Positions 29,751 through 38,762 of a stretch of DNA of 64,000 nucleotides are shown here, piece after piece; within the stretch, counting starts at the first letter, position 1; every line of letters starts with the position of its first letter. The notes beneath the pieces are model-generated. The model ran no database searches and was not told the origin of the DNA. It was given only the letters and a program-made list of their open reading frames with translations. Source of the stretch: JASLEW01 sp035544875. GTDB taxonomy: Bacteria > Acidobacteriota > Thermoanaerobaculia > Multivoradales > UBA5704. The stretch lies in contig DASZZP010000097.1 in assembly GCA_035544875.1 (NCBI GenBank), forward strand, positions 115,884-179,883, written 5' to 3'. The position numbers and the translations under genes are program-made.

Positions 29751-30035
29751 GTGAACGAACCCACTCTCCCAGCCGACGCGCGCCGCCTCGACGTCACCGG
29801 CACCCGCTGCCCGCTGCCGATCCTGCTCGCCGCCCGCGAGATGAAACGCCTCGCGGCGGGCGATCTCCTGGAGGTCATCGGCGACGACCCGGCGATCCTC
29901 GAAGACATGCCCGTCTGGTGCGAGCGCGCCGGCCACCACCTCCTCGAAATCGCCCAGATCCAGGGCCAAGTCCGCTCCCTCCTGCGAAAGGGCCCGCCCA
30001 AGCCCCAGCGCTCCCTCGACCCCGCCAGCCTCTGA
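29751..30035 (+). CDS. tusA: TusA/SirA-family sulfurtransferase
   Basis: A 94-aa sulfur carrier. The family motif GTRCPLPILLAAREMKRL supplies the active Cys of the Cys-Pro-x-Pro motif at about residue 20, followed by GDLLEVIGDDPAILEDMPVWC. Such proteins pass persulfide sulfur to tRNA thiolation or other acceptors. It stands alone, about 90 bases before tRNA-Phe, on the chromosomal side of the island boundary. Confidence 0.9.
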   Translation: MNEPTLPADARRLDVTGTRCPLPILLAAREMKRLAAGDLLEVIGDDPAILEDMPVWCERAGHHLLEIAQIQGQVRSLLRKGPPKPQRSLDPASL

Positions 30036-30128
30036 GAGACAAACCTCGCCAGGGCGCCGCCTCCCGTCCTTGACTGCCATCCCCCCTCCTGCTACAAACT
30101 AGCCCCCTCGGAGGTGTCCTCATCTCCC

Positions 30129-30204
30129 GCCCAGGTAGCTCAGTTGGTAGAGCACGTGACTGAAAATCACGGTGTCGGCGGTTCAATTCCGTCCCTGGGC
30201 ACCA
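30129..30204 (+). tRNA. tRNA-Phe (GAA)
   Basis: A 76-base tRNA with encoded CCA. The acceptor stem GCCCAGG pairs with CCTGGGC. The anticodon stem CGTGA/TCACG encloses the loop CTGAAAA, giving anticodon GAA. The T loop is TTCAATT. Its 3' 45 bases (30160-30204) are repeated at 59007-59051, marking it as the insertion site of the island to its right. The tRNA itself is intact. Confidence 0.96.
30160..30204 (+). repeat. attL core (45-bp direct repeat)
   Basis: Runs from the anticodon loop to the CCA of tRNA-Phe and is identical to 59007-59051. The motif AATGACTT lies 20 bases downstream at 30224. Confidence 0.9.
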
Positions 30205-30274
30205 AGTTAAACCACTGAAAATAAATGACTTGAGTGGAGTGCCGCTAGTGACTCTGCTTACGCCAATTTCATCC

Positions 30275-30294
30275 GGGGTTCCACTGGGGTTCCA
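30275..30294 (+). promoter_or_regulatory. Left arm-type integrase sites
   Basis: ggggttcca, two bases, ggggttcca. The same 20 bases, within a 22-base identity, occur at 58870-58889 beside the integrase. This 9-2-9 pattern is proposed as the arm-type binding site of the integrase. Confidence 0.7.
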
Positions 30295-30569
30295 ATTCTT
30301 CGAGCTGGTGGCAGACCCGAGCTTGGCGATTGGTTAGTGGCCCAGACGGGCAGATCCGGTGGCGTTCCTGCGGCGCGAGCGCGGGCCGGCGAACCTGCAT
30401 ACCAGATCTCCTCGCGGACTCTGAGTCTCGCCCGGCACGGGCGAACCGTCTCGCCCGGCCCTACGCCATAGGCTTGGGTTGGCGCCGGCGGCCAGACGAC
30501 GCCGGCCGCGGTCGGGCGTGCTCTCGTGGGTCTGCTAAAGTCGAGGTGCTGCCAGAGGGGAAGCGGCCC

Positions 30570-30812
30570 TTGCCCACCGTCGCCAGAATCGGACCCTTCC
30601 GCTTCTTCTTCTACAGCAATGAAGGAACGGAGCCGCCTCACGTTCACGTACAGCAAGAATCGAAGGTCGCAAAGTTCTGGCTCAGTCCCGTTGCTCTCGC
30701 TGCGGCGGGAGGATTCTCGGCCACGGAACTCCGGACCTTGACGAGTCTTGTAGAGGAACATCGCAACCAGTTCGTGGAGGCATGGAATGAGTTCTTTGGC
30801 GGTGGAAGCTAG
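30570..30812 (+). CDS. DUF4160 protein
   Basis: About 80 aa. The whole protein matches the DUF4160 pattern: PTVARIGPFRFFFYSNEG, then EPPHVHVQQESKVAKFWLSP. I place the start at TTG 30570, with GAGGGG about 9 bases upstream, because family members begin MPTV; the longer frame upstream is low-quality coding. It overlaps the DUF2442 gene by 26 bases. These two families are commonly paired and look like a small toxin-antitoxin-like module, but the activity is not established here. Confidence 0.8.
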   Translation: MPTVARIGPFRFFFYSNEGTEPPHVHVQQESKVAKFWLSPVALAAAGGFSATELRTLTSLVEEHRNQFVEAWNEFFGGGS

Positions 30813-31050
30813 TGCTCGGGCGTTGGACGTCCAAGTCACTCAGGACGAGCTCGTCGTGTCCCTGACCGATGGTCGGAAGATCGCAGTCCCCTTAGCCTGG
30901 TTCCCGCGCCTACTCCATGCCTCTGCAGCCCAGCGCAACCAGTGGGAGCTGCTTGGCGAGGGAGTGGGTATTCACTGGAGCGAGATCGACGAAGACCTCA
31001 GCGTGGCGGGACTGCTCGGCGGCATTCCGGCTCATCAAGCTGCCCGCTAA
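30787..31050 (+). CDS. DUF2442 protein
   Basis: 87 aa, DUF2442 family: VSLTDGRKIAVPLAWFPRL, then WELLGEGVGIHWSEIDEDLSVAGLLGG. It is the partner of the overlapping DUF4160 gene. DUF2442 has a small domain sometimes linked to DNA-binding antitoxins. It sits right after the left island end, a position often taken by stabilising modules. Confidence 0.85.
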   Translation: MSSLAVEASARALDVQVTQDELVVSLTDGRKIAVPLAWFPRLLHASAAQRNQWELLGEGVGIHWSEIDEDLSVAGLLGGIPAHQAAR

Positions 31051-31062
31051 TTCAGTTACTGG

Positions 31063-31108
31063 CCCTTTCAAGGCGGCAACACGGGTTCGAATCCCGTTGG
31101 GGATACTA
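31063..31108 (+). pseudogene. 3' fragment of tRNA-Glu (TTC)
   Basis: Begins at the anticodon loop (CTTTCAA, anticodon TTC), then GGCGG, the T arm ACGGGTTCGAATCCCGT and an acceptor end GGGGATACTA. The 5' half of a tRNA is missing upstream. The cut is at the same point as in the tRNA-Phe repeat, so this is read as a relic att core of another integrative element. AATGACTTA follows at 31118. Confidence 0.8.
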
Positions 31109-31694
31109 TTTATTCTAAATGACTTATGGCGATAGAGCGAGGCGGACAGTCGCTTGGCACAAAACAGACACAAAATAAAGATTCGTGCCAACGAGAACTG
31201 ACCTCCTTCGACGAAATCACGTCCGTCGCCACGTTTCTCACGTTGCGGTCTCCGAGTTCGCGGTTGTCAGTGAAGACGTCATCCTGGGCTTGAGGTCCGC
31301 GTGACCGTGGAGCCTCGTACTCTGTCGTCAGCCCTTTCGATTGTAGCTGATGGGCACCATGCTGCGACCATCACCCGGCCGCCTCGCCGACAGCTTGTGG
31401 CTCGCTCGACAGCTCATGGATGGGGCGAAGGGCGGGCCGCCGGCGAGCGGGAGGCAGCGCTGGGGAACGCCCGGCCTCAATGTTCTCGCCGACGGTCAAT
31501 AAATGGGGTCTTCCCGCTCTTGTGTGGGCGTCCCCGGGGGGCTGTCGGCCGCCAACGCCGCAGCCCGCGCAGCGCACGGGCGGCGGGATGCCCTCGGGCG
31601 GCCACCGCCGGCCTCCTTCCTGAGTCCGCATCGGCGGTGGACCGACAACATGTGACAACCTCGGCGGCCCTTGCCAAGCTCAGCGCCTGAGGGT
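31109..31694. other. Gene-free stretch with an orphan ISL3-type end
   Basis: No gene is supported. It contains the arm-type repeats at 31156 and, at 31507-31532, a 26-base sequence matching the left terminal repeat of the ISL3 element at 35537-35562 in 24 positions. No transposase is near that copy, so it is a solo end or scar. Confidence 0.6.
31156..31175 (+). promoter_or_regulatory. Arm-type repeats of the tRNA-Glu element
   Basis: ggcacaaaa, two bases, gacacaaaa: the same 9-2-9 layout as the repeats next to tRNA-Phe but a different sequence. It lies 47 bases after the tRNA-Glu fragment. Confidence 0.5.
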
Positions 31695-33452
31695 TCACTG
31701 CGATCTCTGGGGCGCGGTCTTGGCGCAGGCCACCTCGAGGCCGCCCCCGCAGGCTTTCGCCCAGAGAGCGGCGGCGCGCGCCCGGTCGCGCTTGACGCCG
31801 GTGCCGTCGGCGTAGTGGTTGCCCTGATTGAAGCAGGCGACCGGATCGTCCAGCTCGCAGCCGCGGGCGAAGAGAGCGACCGCATGGGACAGGTCGCGCC
31901 GCACGCCGGCGCCGCCGGCATAGAGGCAGCCGAGGGCGGCGCATGCCTTGCCCAGATCGGCATCGCAGGCTTTCTGGTAGAAGGTGGCGGCCTGCTTGTC
32001 GCTGCGGCGGGCTCCCTTGCCCTCGGAGTACAGCGCGCCGGCCTCGAAGCAGCCCTTGGCGGCGCCGACCTCGCAGGCGCGCCGGAAGTAGGTGACGGCA
32101 GCGGCGGGGTCGGCGGCGGCGCCGTCGCCGTTCAAGTAGACGGCGCCCAGGTTGAAGCAGCCGAAGCCGTCGCCGCCGTCACACCCCTGCTTCGACAGCT
32201 CGATCGCGCGGCCCCAGTCCGCCACCACGCCGCTGCCATGGGCGAACTGCGCGCCGAGCAGCGAGCAGGCGCGAGCGGCGGCGGGCGCGGTGTCGTGGTC
32301 GTCGGGATGGGCGGGGATGCGGTGGCAGACTTCGCTGAACAGCTCCACGGCGCGGCCAGGGTCCGGCGGCACCCCTCGACCGTCGCGGTAGAGCAGGCCG
32401 AGGCTGATGCAGGAGCCGGCGTTCGAGGCGCTCCACGAGCTGCCGTGGCAAGCGCGGCGGAAATACGCCGCCGCCTTCTCCGGCGAAGCCGCCCCCACGA
32501 TCCCTCCCTCCTCATGGAGGCCGCCCAGGTTGGCGCACGCCTCGGAGCTGCCTCCCAGGCACGCGTCCTCGAAATCCGCGACCGCCACCGCGAAGTCCTT
32601 GGCGACGCCGCTCCCCTGGTAGTACATCAGCCCGGCGTTGAAGCAGCCGGCGGGCTCGCCGCCGTTGCAGGCCTCGACGAAGAGAGACTTCGCGCGCGCC
32701 ACGTCTTTCGGCACACCCTCGCCGTCGAGGTAGAGGACTGCCAGATCGAGGCAGCCGGTGGCATTGTGGAGCGTGCAGGAGCGCTCGAGCAAACGCCGCC
32801 GGTCCGCCGCTCGCTGCGGGTCGCTCCGGAGCTGCGCCAGCTCGCGGCAGCCGGCGCCCGAGCCGAGCTTGCACGCCTGGTCGTACAGCTCCTCGACCCC
32901 GCCCTCGACCTTGATAGCGCCGGCGCGGACCGCGATCATCCAGCCCTGCCTGAAGCAGCCGGTCGCCACCCCCTGGCGGCACGCCCCGGCATAGAAGGGG
33001 ATCGATTCGACCGGCCGCGCGCTCCGGGTCAGCCGGTCGGCACCGCGCCGTAGCGTCACCTCGACGTCGGTGTCGCAGCGGGCGGCGTTGAGCGCATCGT
33101 CGAAGTCGAAGTACCCGTTGACCTCATGAATGCCGGCCCGATCGGCGCCGGCGAGAGCGAGCCGTTCGACGACGTCGCCGGCGAGCAGGCCCGCCCGCGC
33201 CGCCGGACCGCCCGCCAGCACCTCGACGATCATCGCCCCATGGACGTCCTCCGGGATGCCACGCTGGCGCCGCAGGACGCGCGAGGCGTCCACCGTCTCG
33301 ACGCCGAGAGTCGCTTGCGAGCAGGCGGCGACCGTCTCCGCCACCGGCGCCTGCCGCGCCGGCGGGGTCGTCGCCGCACAGGCGCCGCAGAGCAGCGCCG
33401 CCGCCAGCGCACCGCCGGTCTGCAGGCGCTGCGCCGTCAATTTCAGGTTCAT
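31695..33452 (-). CDS. PDZ and Sel1-repeat lipoprotein
   Basis: 585 aa. A signal sequence ends in LLCGACAA, a lipobox. Residues about 45-150 form a PDZ-like domain (MIVEVLAGGPAARAGLLAGDVVERL). About ten Sel1/SLR repeats follow, for example YLDGEGVPKDVARAKSLF and YYQGSGVAKDFAVAVADF, with the usual Cys-x-x-Leu pattern between helices. Such repeats make protein-protein scaffolds. The start at 33452 has GGAGGAG upstream. A PDZ-Sel1 fusion on a mobile island is uncommon; function unknown. Confidence 0.85.
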   Translation of the reverse strand: MNLKLTAQRLQTGGALAAALLCGACAATTPPARQAPVAETVAACSQATLGVETVDASRVLRRQRGIPEDVHGAMIVEVLAGGPAARAGLLAGDVVERLALAGADRAGIHEVNGYFDFDDALNAARCDTDVEVTLRRGADRLTRSARPVESIPFYAGACRQGVATGCFRQGWMIAVRAGAIKVEGGVEELYDQACKLGSGAGCRELAQLRSDPQRAADRRRLLERSCTLHNATGCLDLAVLYLDGEGVPKDVARAKSLFVEACNGGEPAGCFNAGLMYYQGSGVAKDFAVAVADFEDACLGGSSEACANLGGLHEEGGIVGAASPEKAAAYFRRACHGSSWSASNAGSCISLGLLYRDGRGVPPDPGRAVELFSEVCHRIPAHPDDHDTAPAAARACSLLGAQFAHGSGVVADWGRAIELSKQGCDGGDGFGCFNLGAVYLNGDGAAADPAAAVTYFRRACEVGAAKGCFEAGALYSEGKGARRSDKQAATFYQKACDADLGKACAALGCLYAGGAGVRRDLSHAVALFARGCELDDPVACFNQGNHYADGTGVKRDRARAAALWAKACGGGLEVACAKTAPQRSQ

Positions 33453-33814
33453 GTCCGTCTCCTCCATGATGAGATGCGCGAGCAGCCCGCCGGAAGGGAC
33501 AGGCCCGGCACCGGCAACGGCGCGGGACAGGCAGGAGATGAGCGCCAACGATTGTGACCGATCTTCTCACAAGCTCGACCGGCGCCGCTGCCTCCATGCA
33601 AGCCCTCGATTCTCCATCTCTCGACGAAGGCGCCTTTCCAGGTATCGTTCCGGTCCTGGCCTGATGATGTCCTTCCAGGAGCGCGGTTTGCGCATCTTGG
33701 AATACTGGTACCGCGACGCCTGCGGCGCCCTGATGGGCGACAGCGCGGACTGGACGTCAGCCTCCTGTCGGGAATCGCGGGCAGGGTGGCTGCCGGGGCT
33801 CAGGGAGGTGTGTC

Positions 33815-34438
33815 GTGGGGAAGGTCGTCGAGCTGGCACTAGTGCTCCTGGGGGGCGCTCTTGAAGCCGGCGGCTTCATCGGTCTCTTTGTCTTTTGGAT
33901 TCAGATTCTGATCATTGCATTCAAGAAGAGCATCGGCTGGGGACTAGTGGCCTGGCTGCTCGGTCCGTTCGCGACGATCGGCTTCATCGCCCAGAACTGG
34001 GAGGTCTGCAGGACGCCTGTCAAGCATTTGCTGCTCTCTCTCGCGGCGCTTACGGTGGGTGTGGGAATGGTGATTGGCGCCTTTTTCCTCGATAAGCAGT
34101 CGCGGATGGCGTCGGCTCGCCTCGAAAGTCCGACGCTCACGGCCAGGCCATCATCGCCGGTGATCGTTGGCGGCACCATCACCGACACCGCCATGATTGC
34201 GAGCGGTGCGAACCCAACCGGGTTTCTGACCTACTCTCTCTTTCGCGCCGACGCCGGCGACTGCGACGGTCCGCCCCTCTTCACCTCGTTCAAATCCGTC
34301 AGCGGCGATGGCCGCTACACGTCGCAGCTCTACGGCCCGCTCGCCCCCGGCACGTACAAATGGCTCGTGACCTACAGCGGCGACGAGAAGAACAACCCGG
34401 CATCGGTCCCGTGCGGCCAGCTCGTGACCGTTCGCTGA
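33815..34438 (+). CDS. Membrane protein with an exported Ig-like domain
   Basis: 207 aa from a GTG start with GGGAGGTG upstream. Three hydrophobic segments fill the first 95 residues. The C-terminal half (VIVGGTITDTAMIASGANPTG, then GTYKWLVTYSGDEKNN) looks like an Ig-type repeat of the kind found in bacterial surface proteins (Big_3_5-like pattern). Alone on the plus strand. Function unknown. Confidence 0.65.
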   Translation: MGKVVELALVLLGGALEAGGFIGLFVFWIQILIIAFKKSIGWGLVAWLLGPFATIGFIAQNWEVCRTPVKHLLLSLAALTVGVGMVIGAFFLDKQSRMASARLESPTLTARPSSPVIVGGTITDTAMIASGANPTGFLTYSLFRADAGDCDGPPLFTSFKSVSGDGRYTSQLYGPLAPGTYKWLVTYSGDEKNNPASVPCGQLVTVR

Positions 34439-34789
34439 GCCTCGCCACGCCCGCCGCGACGGGATCGGCTCTGCTCTTATGGCTGAGGCTCCAGGCCCGC
34501 TGCAGCCCGCGTCAAACTGACCGGGGCGGAGGCCCCGCGCAATGCGGTCGGAACCTCACCTCCGCATGTCCCGCGGGGTCTACCAGCACACGCACAAGGA
34601 GGCGGCCATGAGCTGGCGGCCAGCTGACGAAGCTCGGGCAGAAGGTGCTGAGCACGATGTCTACCAGAGCGCCGCGCGAGCGAGGTTCCGACGCGCGAAA
34701 GAAAGATCCGCACCGCGGCGGCGCACAAGATCCGTCGGTCGTAGACTTGGGATAGGCTTCCGCCATACCGCCTCTGAGGCGAGCAGGTC
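34439..34789. other. Intergenic region, no gene seen
   Basis: 350 bases between the Ig-domain protein and the pilin-like gene. Short open frames overlap on both strands, and none has recognisable content. Confidence 0.4.
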
Positions 34790-35371
34790 ATGAGCCAATG
34801 CACGCAGTGCGGAAGCCAGTTGCCACCCGGGGCGGGTAACTGCCCGAGCTGCGGCAGGCCGAGGAAGAAGACCTCGGCGGCGGTGATCGGGCTCGTGGGC
34901 TGCGCCATCCTGTCTGTTTTGCTCAGCGTCTTCCTGTTCGTCGGCGTCGCGCTGACCGGGATCACCGCCGCCATTTTCATCCCTAGACACCTCGACACGC
35001 TGCACAAGGCAAAGCAGCAGCGCGCGATCGCGGAGCTCCTCAGGATGGGTACGGCGATCGAGCTCTACAAGACGGAGCACGGCTATGCGCCGGCCGCGAC
35101 CGACGTGAACGGCATGGCGGAGGCGCTCGGCACGGTGGCCGGCGCCGCGATCTCGCGGCTCGATCCCTGGCAGCATCCCTACCGCTATGCCTGCTGGCAG
35201 GAGAACGCCGGCGCCCGCGGATGCGATCACTACCGGATCGCCAGTGCCGGAGCCGACGGCCGTTTCGAACAGAGCGACCTCAGGGATTACACATTTGCAC
35301 GTTTTCCGCGCCTGACCTACGACAACGACATCGTCTTCGGCGATGGTGCCTTCGTCACGAGCCCGGAGTGA
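34790..35371 (+). CDS. Zinc-ribbon protein with a type II secretion GspG-like domain
   Basis: 193 aa. The first 25 residues are a zinc ribbon (CTQCGSQLPPGAGNCPSCG). One transmembrane helix (about 30-62) is followed by a segment like the major pseudopilin GspG C-terminus: LRMGTAIELYKTEHGYAPAA, LDPWQHPYRYACW and YRIASAGADGRF. The prepilin cleavage site is not at the N-terminus, so it is probably not a processed pilin but a membrane protein with a pseudopilin-like head. ATG 34790 is chosen because the ribbon starts there. Confidence 0.7.
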   Translation: MSQCTQCGSQLPPGAGNCPSCGRPRKKTSAAVIGLVGCAILSVLLSVFLFVGVALTGITAAIFIPRHLDTLHKAKQQRAIAELLRMGTAIELYKTEHGYAPAATDVNGMAEALGTVAGAAISRLDPWQHPYRYACWQENAGARGCDHYRIASAGADGRFEQSDLRDYTFARFPRLTYDNDIVFGDGAFVTSPE

Positions 35372-35587
35372 CCTGCGTCCGCCGCCTCAGGGGGTCTCGG
35401 CTTGGTCGGCGTGATGGCGTCGGGGCACCAGCTGCCTGGTCTCTAGGCTCGGTGTCTGAAGTCTGGGTAGGAATTCCCATTTGAGGGGCTCCGAGACCTA
35501 CTTTTCGCCTCGGCATTTTCATATCCTTAAGAGGATGGTCTCCCCGCTTTTGTGTGGGCGTCTCTGGGGGTTGTGGCGCCCCGTCGC

Positions 35588-35740
35588 TGGATAGCCTACC
35601 GACGCCCGCGAGCCGAGCCTCAAGGCTACCCTCGCTACGCTCGGCGGCTCCGCCGGCCTTGACCCTCGGCTTCGGGCGCGGTGGAGCGATGCTGTAGCGA
35701 CGGGGGGAACAGCGCCGCTCCGAAAGGAACAGGGGGGCTT
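35588..35740 (+). repeat. ~150-bp structured repeat, copy 1
   Basis: Starts at gatagcctaccgacgcc and contains a long GC-rich imperfect hairpin around ctcgctacgctcggcgg. A clearly related copy is at 48112-48260. This copy lies between the ISL3 left end and its transposase, so the repeat may be leader DNA of related insertion sequences. Confidence 0.6.
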
Positions 35741-35794
35741 CTCGGCACCGCGCCGCGGGAAGGAACCCTGTCGTGGCGCACGTTCTCCCTGGGC

Positions 35795-37051
35795 ATGAGA
35801 GACAAAGACCTCTACCAGAGAATCCTCGGCATCGAGGCCCCGTGGGCCGTCACCGAGGTCGAGCTCAACCTCAAGGACCGCCGCCACGGCGAGGTCCGCG
35901 TCCACGTCGCCGGCGCGGCCGAGCAGTGGCCGTGCCCCGAGTGCGGCCGCCTCTGTCCTGGCTACGACCATCTGCCGCGTCGCTGGCGGCATCTCGACAC
36001 CTGCCAGTACCCCACCATCCTGCTCGCGCAGGTGCCCCGGGTGCAGTGTCCCGACCACGGTGTCAAGCAGGTCCGGGTCCCCTGGGGCGAGCCCGGCTCG
36101 CGCTTCACGGCCTTGTTCGAGGCGTTGATCATCGATTGGCTCAAGGAGGTGGCCAGCGTGACCGCCGTGGCGCGTCTGCTGGGACTGAGCTGGCATGAGG
36201 TCGATGGCGTGCAGCGCCGCGCGGTGCGGCGCGGTCTGGCTCGCCGTACGCCCAGGCTGCCCAGGGAGATCGGCGTCGATGAGACCTCCTTCCAGCGCCG
36301 CCACGAGTACGTCACCGTCATCATCGACCGCGAGGCCAAGGTCGTCAGCCATGTCGCCGACGGGCGTGGGCGCGAAGTCCTCGACGACTACTACGCCGGG
36401 CATCAGGTTGAAGAGGCAGTGACCTCGGTGACGATGGACATGTGGGCTCCCTACATCGAATCGACGCGCGACCACATTCCCGATGCCGACACCAAGATCG
36501 CCTTCGACAAGTTCCATGTTGCCCAGCATCTTGGCAACGCTGTGGACAAGGTGCGACGCCAAGAGCACCGTGCCCTGCACGGGGAAGGCGACGAGCAGCT
36601 CAACAAGACGAAGTACCTCTGGCTGCGCAACCCGGACAACTTCACCGCCCAAGCCTGGGAGCGCTTCGAGCCTCTGCGCCACAGTAGCCTGAAGACGGCT
36701 CGCGCTTGGGCGATCAAGGAATTTGCCATGACGCTCTGGACCTACCGTCGGCGCGCTTGGGCGCTGCGGGCCTGGACGCGCTGGTACAGCTGGGCGATCC
36801 GCTCGCGCCTCGAGCCAGTCAAGCAGGTGGCGCGGATGGTGAAATCGCATCTGGACGGGATTCTGACGGCCGTCATCAAGGGCATCACCAATGCCCGTGC
36901 CGAGGGCATCAACGCCAAGATCCAGTGGATGAAGTACACCGCCAGAGGGTTCCGCAACCGCGAGCGCTTCCGCAACGCGATCTACTTCCATCTCGGCGGC
37001 CTCGACCTTTACCCAGCCGGCATCTCAGGAACTACCCACACAAGACCGTGA
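35795..37051 (+). CDS. ISL3-family transposase
   Basis: 418 aa from ATG 35795; the open frame extends upstream to 35681. A zinc-binding N-terminus (CPECGRLCPGYD, then VQCPDHG) and a helix-turn-helix are followed by the DDE domain with EIGVDETSFQRRHEYVTVIID, FDKFHVAQHL and ARAEGINAKIQWMKYTARG. These are characteristic ISL3 motifs. It appears intact. Confidence 0.92.
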   Translation: MRDKDLYQRILGIEAPWAVTEVELNLKDRRHGEVRVHVAGAAEQWPCPECGRLCPGYDHLPRRWRHLDTCQYPTILLAQVPRVQCPDHGVKQVRVPWGEPGSRFTALFEALIIDWLKEVASVTAVARLLGLSWHEVDGVQRRAVRRGLARRTPRLPREIGVDETSFQRRHEYVTVIIDREAKVVSHVADGRGREVLDDYYAGHQVEEAVTSVTMDMWAPYIESTRDHIPDADTKIAFDKFHVAQHLGNAVDKVRRQEHRALHGEGDEQLNKTKYLWLRNPDNFTAQAWERFEPLRHSSLKTARAWAIKEFAMTLWTYRRRAWALRAWTRWYSWAIRSRLEPVKQVARMVKSHLDGILTAVIKGITNARAEGINAKIQWMKYTARGFRNRERFRNAIYFHLGGLDLYPAGISGTTHTRP

Positions 37052-37057
37052 AGCGCC

Positions 37058-37479
37058 AATAAATGACTGTGCCACAGTGTCTTGCAACCGATTACCATGG
37101 CGGAACTCTGCCGCTTTTTGCGGCGCTCTTCCGGTTGACCGATGTGCGAAAGGTGTGCGAAGATCTTGAGGTGCCCCGGGTACCGAAGATCACTCGCCGC
37201 CCACTGTCAAGCCCTCTTTCCGCATCCCGTCCGGCCAGCTGCCTCGTTCCGAGAAGTTCTCTCGGCTGTTATGGCCCTCAGGGCCGTCTTGTGGCCGAAT
37301 GCGGACAAGACCCCCGAAGCGTGGCAGTTCGCGGAGGCGGAGACGACACGGCCGTTGGGTAACGGCGCCACCGCGCGGACAAAAGCCGAATGTCCTTCGA
37401 GGGTCTGGAGGCCCGTTCCGGAAACGAGATCCCAGCGCGTGCCACTCGCCGGCCCGCAGCTCAGATCACTGATGCCAGG
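37058..37479. other. Intergenic region, no gene seen
   Basis: About 420 bases between the ISL3 right end and the stop of the HEPN-like gene. Short frames on the plus strand are in mixed phase and carry no recognisable domain. Confidence 0.4.
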
Positions 37480-38742
37480 TCATTCTCGTCCGTACCATCG
37501 GATGACCTGCTGGGCGGCCATCTGTACGCAAGCGGCGAAGGTCGCCAGCTCATTCGAAGGGCAGGCGCGACGATTCTCCGAGGCGTCGTTGCCTCCGTGC
37601 GCCGCCTTGTTGCGCGTGGCAATTAGCATAGCCGCGAAGTCATGCAGCCTCCGAACACGCGCAGTTCTTTGGCGCAATACTTTCAACGCCTTTGGGGCCA
37701 CGCGTGCCAGTTCGTCCGGATCACAGCAGCGCGCGACAACGAGTTCAACGGCCTCGCGCTGTCGCCGGCCGCCGCCGAATTCACGGAAAAGCAACCGCAG
37801 CTCATCCACATAATCAGAATCCGGCTGTAGAACCCTTGCGCTTTCGAGTTTTGCCTTCACGCGTTCGTTTAATTCCTGTCTCAGCATCGTTAATGCGGCG
37901 TACTCGAACAACCGCGTGAACCGAAGTACCTTAAGGACGTTGTCTGCAGTTTCCATTGCTTCCACATACAGAGCGAGCACCCTGGCAGTCTGGGTTCCAG
38001 ACAATAGCGGCCGCAATCTCGGCAGAGCCTTGAATCCAACGTCGACATCTGCTCGGATGTAGCGCCGGGGGGCCCGGACTAGGTCAACCTTTGCGGACGA
38101 ACTTAGCTCGAAAACGTAAGCGTTGACCGCCTGCCTCAGCACCTCCTGATCAGGTTTGACGGATGCCATCGCCGTGACAAAAAGGTCTTCTGGCAAGACC
38201 GGCGGGAACCACTCGTCGTAGTCTCCTGACAGCACCACGCAGGCGCCGAAAAGCGTGACGCCTCCCGAGAGCGCAAGCGAAATCTCCAGGTCGTCGAAAT
38301 GGCTCCCGGCAGCAAAGATACCCCACGGACTCTTCTCGACGGCCTGCAGGAGTGCTAACGTTTGAACCGGGTTAGACGCTTCGACACGCAGAAGCAAGGA
38401 ACGCTTGGAGCGGCACTCGATATTATCTATGATGGTCGCACTTTCTAGATCGTCTACGAACTGCACGAATTCGACGAACGTCAGGGTGCGCTCGTCAAAG
38501 CAAAACGGGAATCTAATCGCGATTTTATTGTGCCGCTCCGGTTGACCACCCTCGTCAGGTAAATCCTGAGCAGCGGCGAGATGGTTCGCTACGTCGTCCG
38601 AATAATCGGCTGGCGACAAACCTAGCTTGCGCAGACGCTCGATCGCTCCAAGCACAGCGCGTTCCTCAGTCGGCGATTTGAATACGAGCATGCTGTCTAA
38701 ATCCATTCTCAGCGCTACTGCCGTCGACGGTTTCGCCTCCAA
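37480..38742 (-). CDS. HEPN-like protein
   Basis: 420 aa from TTG 38742 (GGGAG upstream); ATG 38706 is an alternative. The bulk is unassigned. Near the C-terminus, LIATRNKAAHGGNDASENRR holds an R-x4-H motif (R-N-K-A-A-H) in a helical setting, typical of Apea-like HEPN domains that include RNases. It is the last gene of a collinear run of six (41282 to 37480), 20 bases after the previous one. HEPN proteins on islands are often defence effectors, but no activity is shown here. Confidence 0.62.
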   Translation of the reverse strand: MEAKPSTAVALRMDLDSMLVFKSPTEERAVLGAIERLRKLGLSPADYSDDVANHLAAAQDLPDEGGQPERHNKIAIRFPFCFDERTLTFVEFVQFVDDLESATIIDNIECRSKRSLLLRVEASNPVQTLALLQAVEKSPWGIFAAGSHFDDLEISLALSGGVTLFGACVVLSGDYDEWFPPVLPEDLFVTAMASVKPDQEVLRQAVNAYVFELSSSAKVDLVRAPRRYIRADVDVGFKALPRLRPLLSGTQTARVLALYVEAMETADNVLKVLRFTRLFEYAALTMLRQELNERVKAKLESARVLQPDSDYVDELRLLFREFGGGRRQREAVELVVARCCDPDELARVAPKALKVLRQRTARVRRLHDFAAMLIATRNKAAHGGNDASENRRACPSNELATFAACVQMAAQQVIRWYGRE

Positions 38743-38762
38743 GAGCTCCCAATGGCCTCGAC

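Larger units (their letters stand above)
35537..37057 (+). mobile_element. ISL3-family insertion sequence
   Basis: Contains one transposase gene. Imperfect terminal repeats are at 35537-35562 (ggtctccccgcttttgtgtg) and, inverted, at 37032-37057, sharing TTGTGTGGG. No clear target duplication is visible, so the exact edges may be off by some bases. A second, solo left end is at 31507-31532. Confidence 0.75.
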
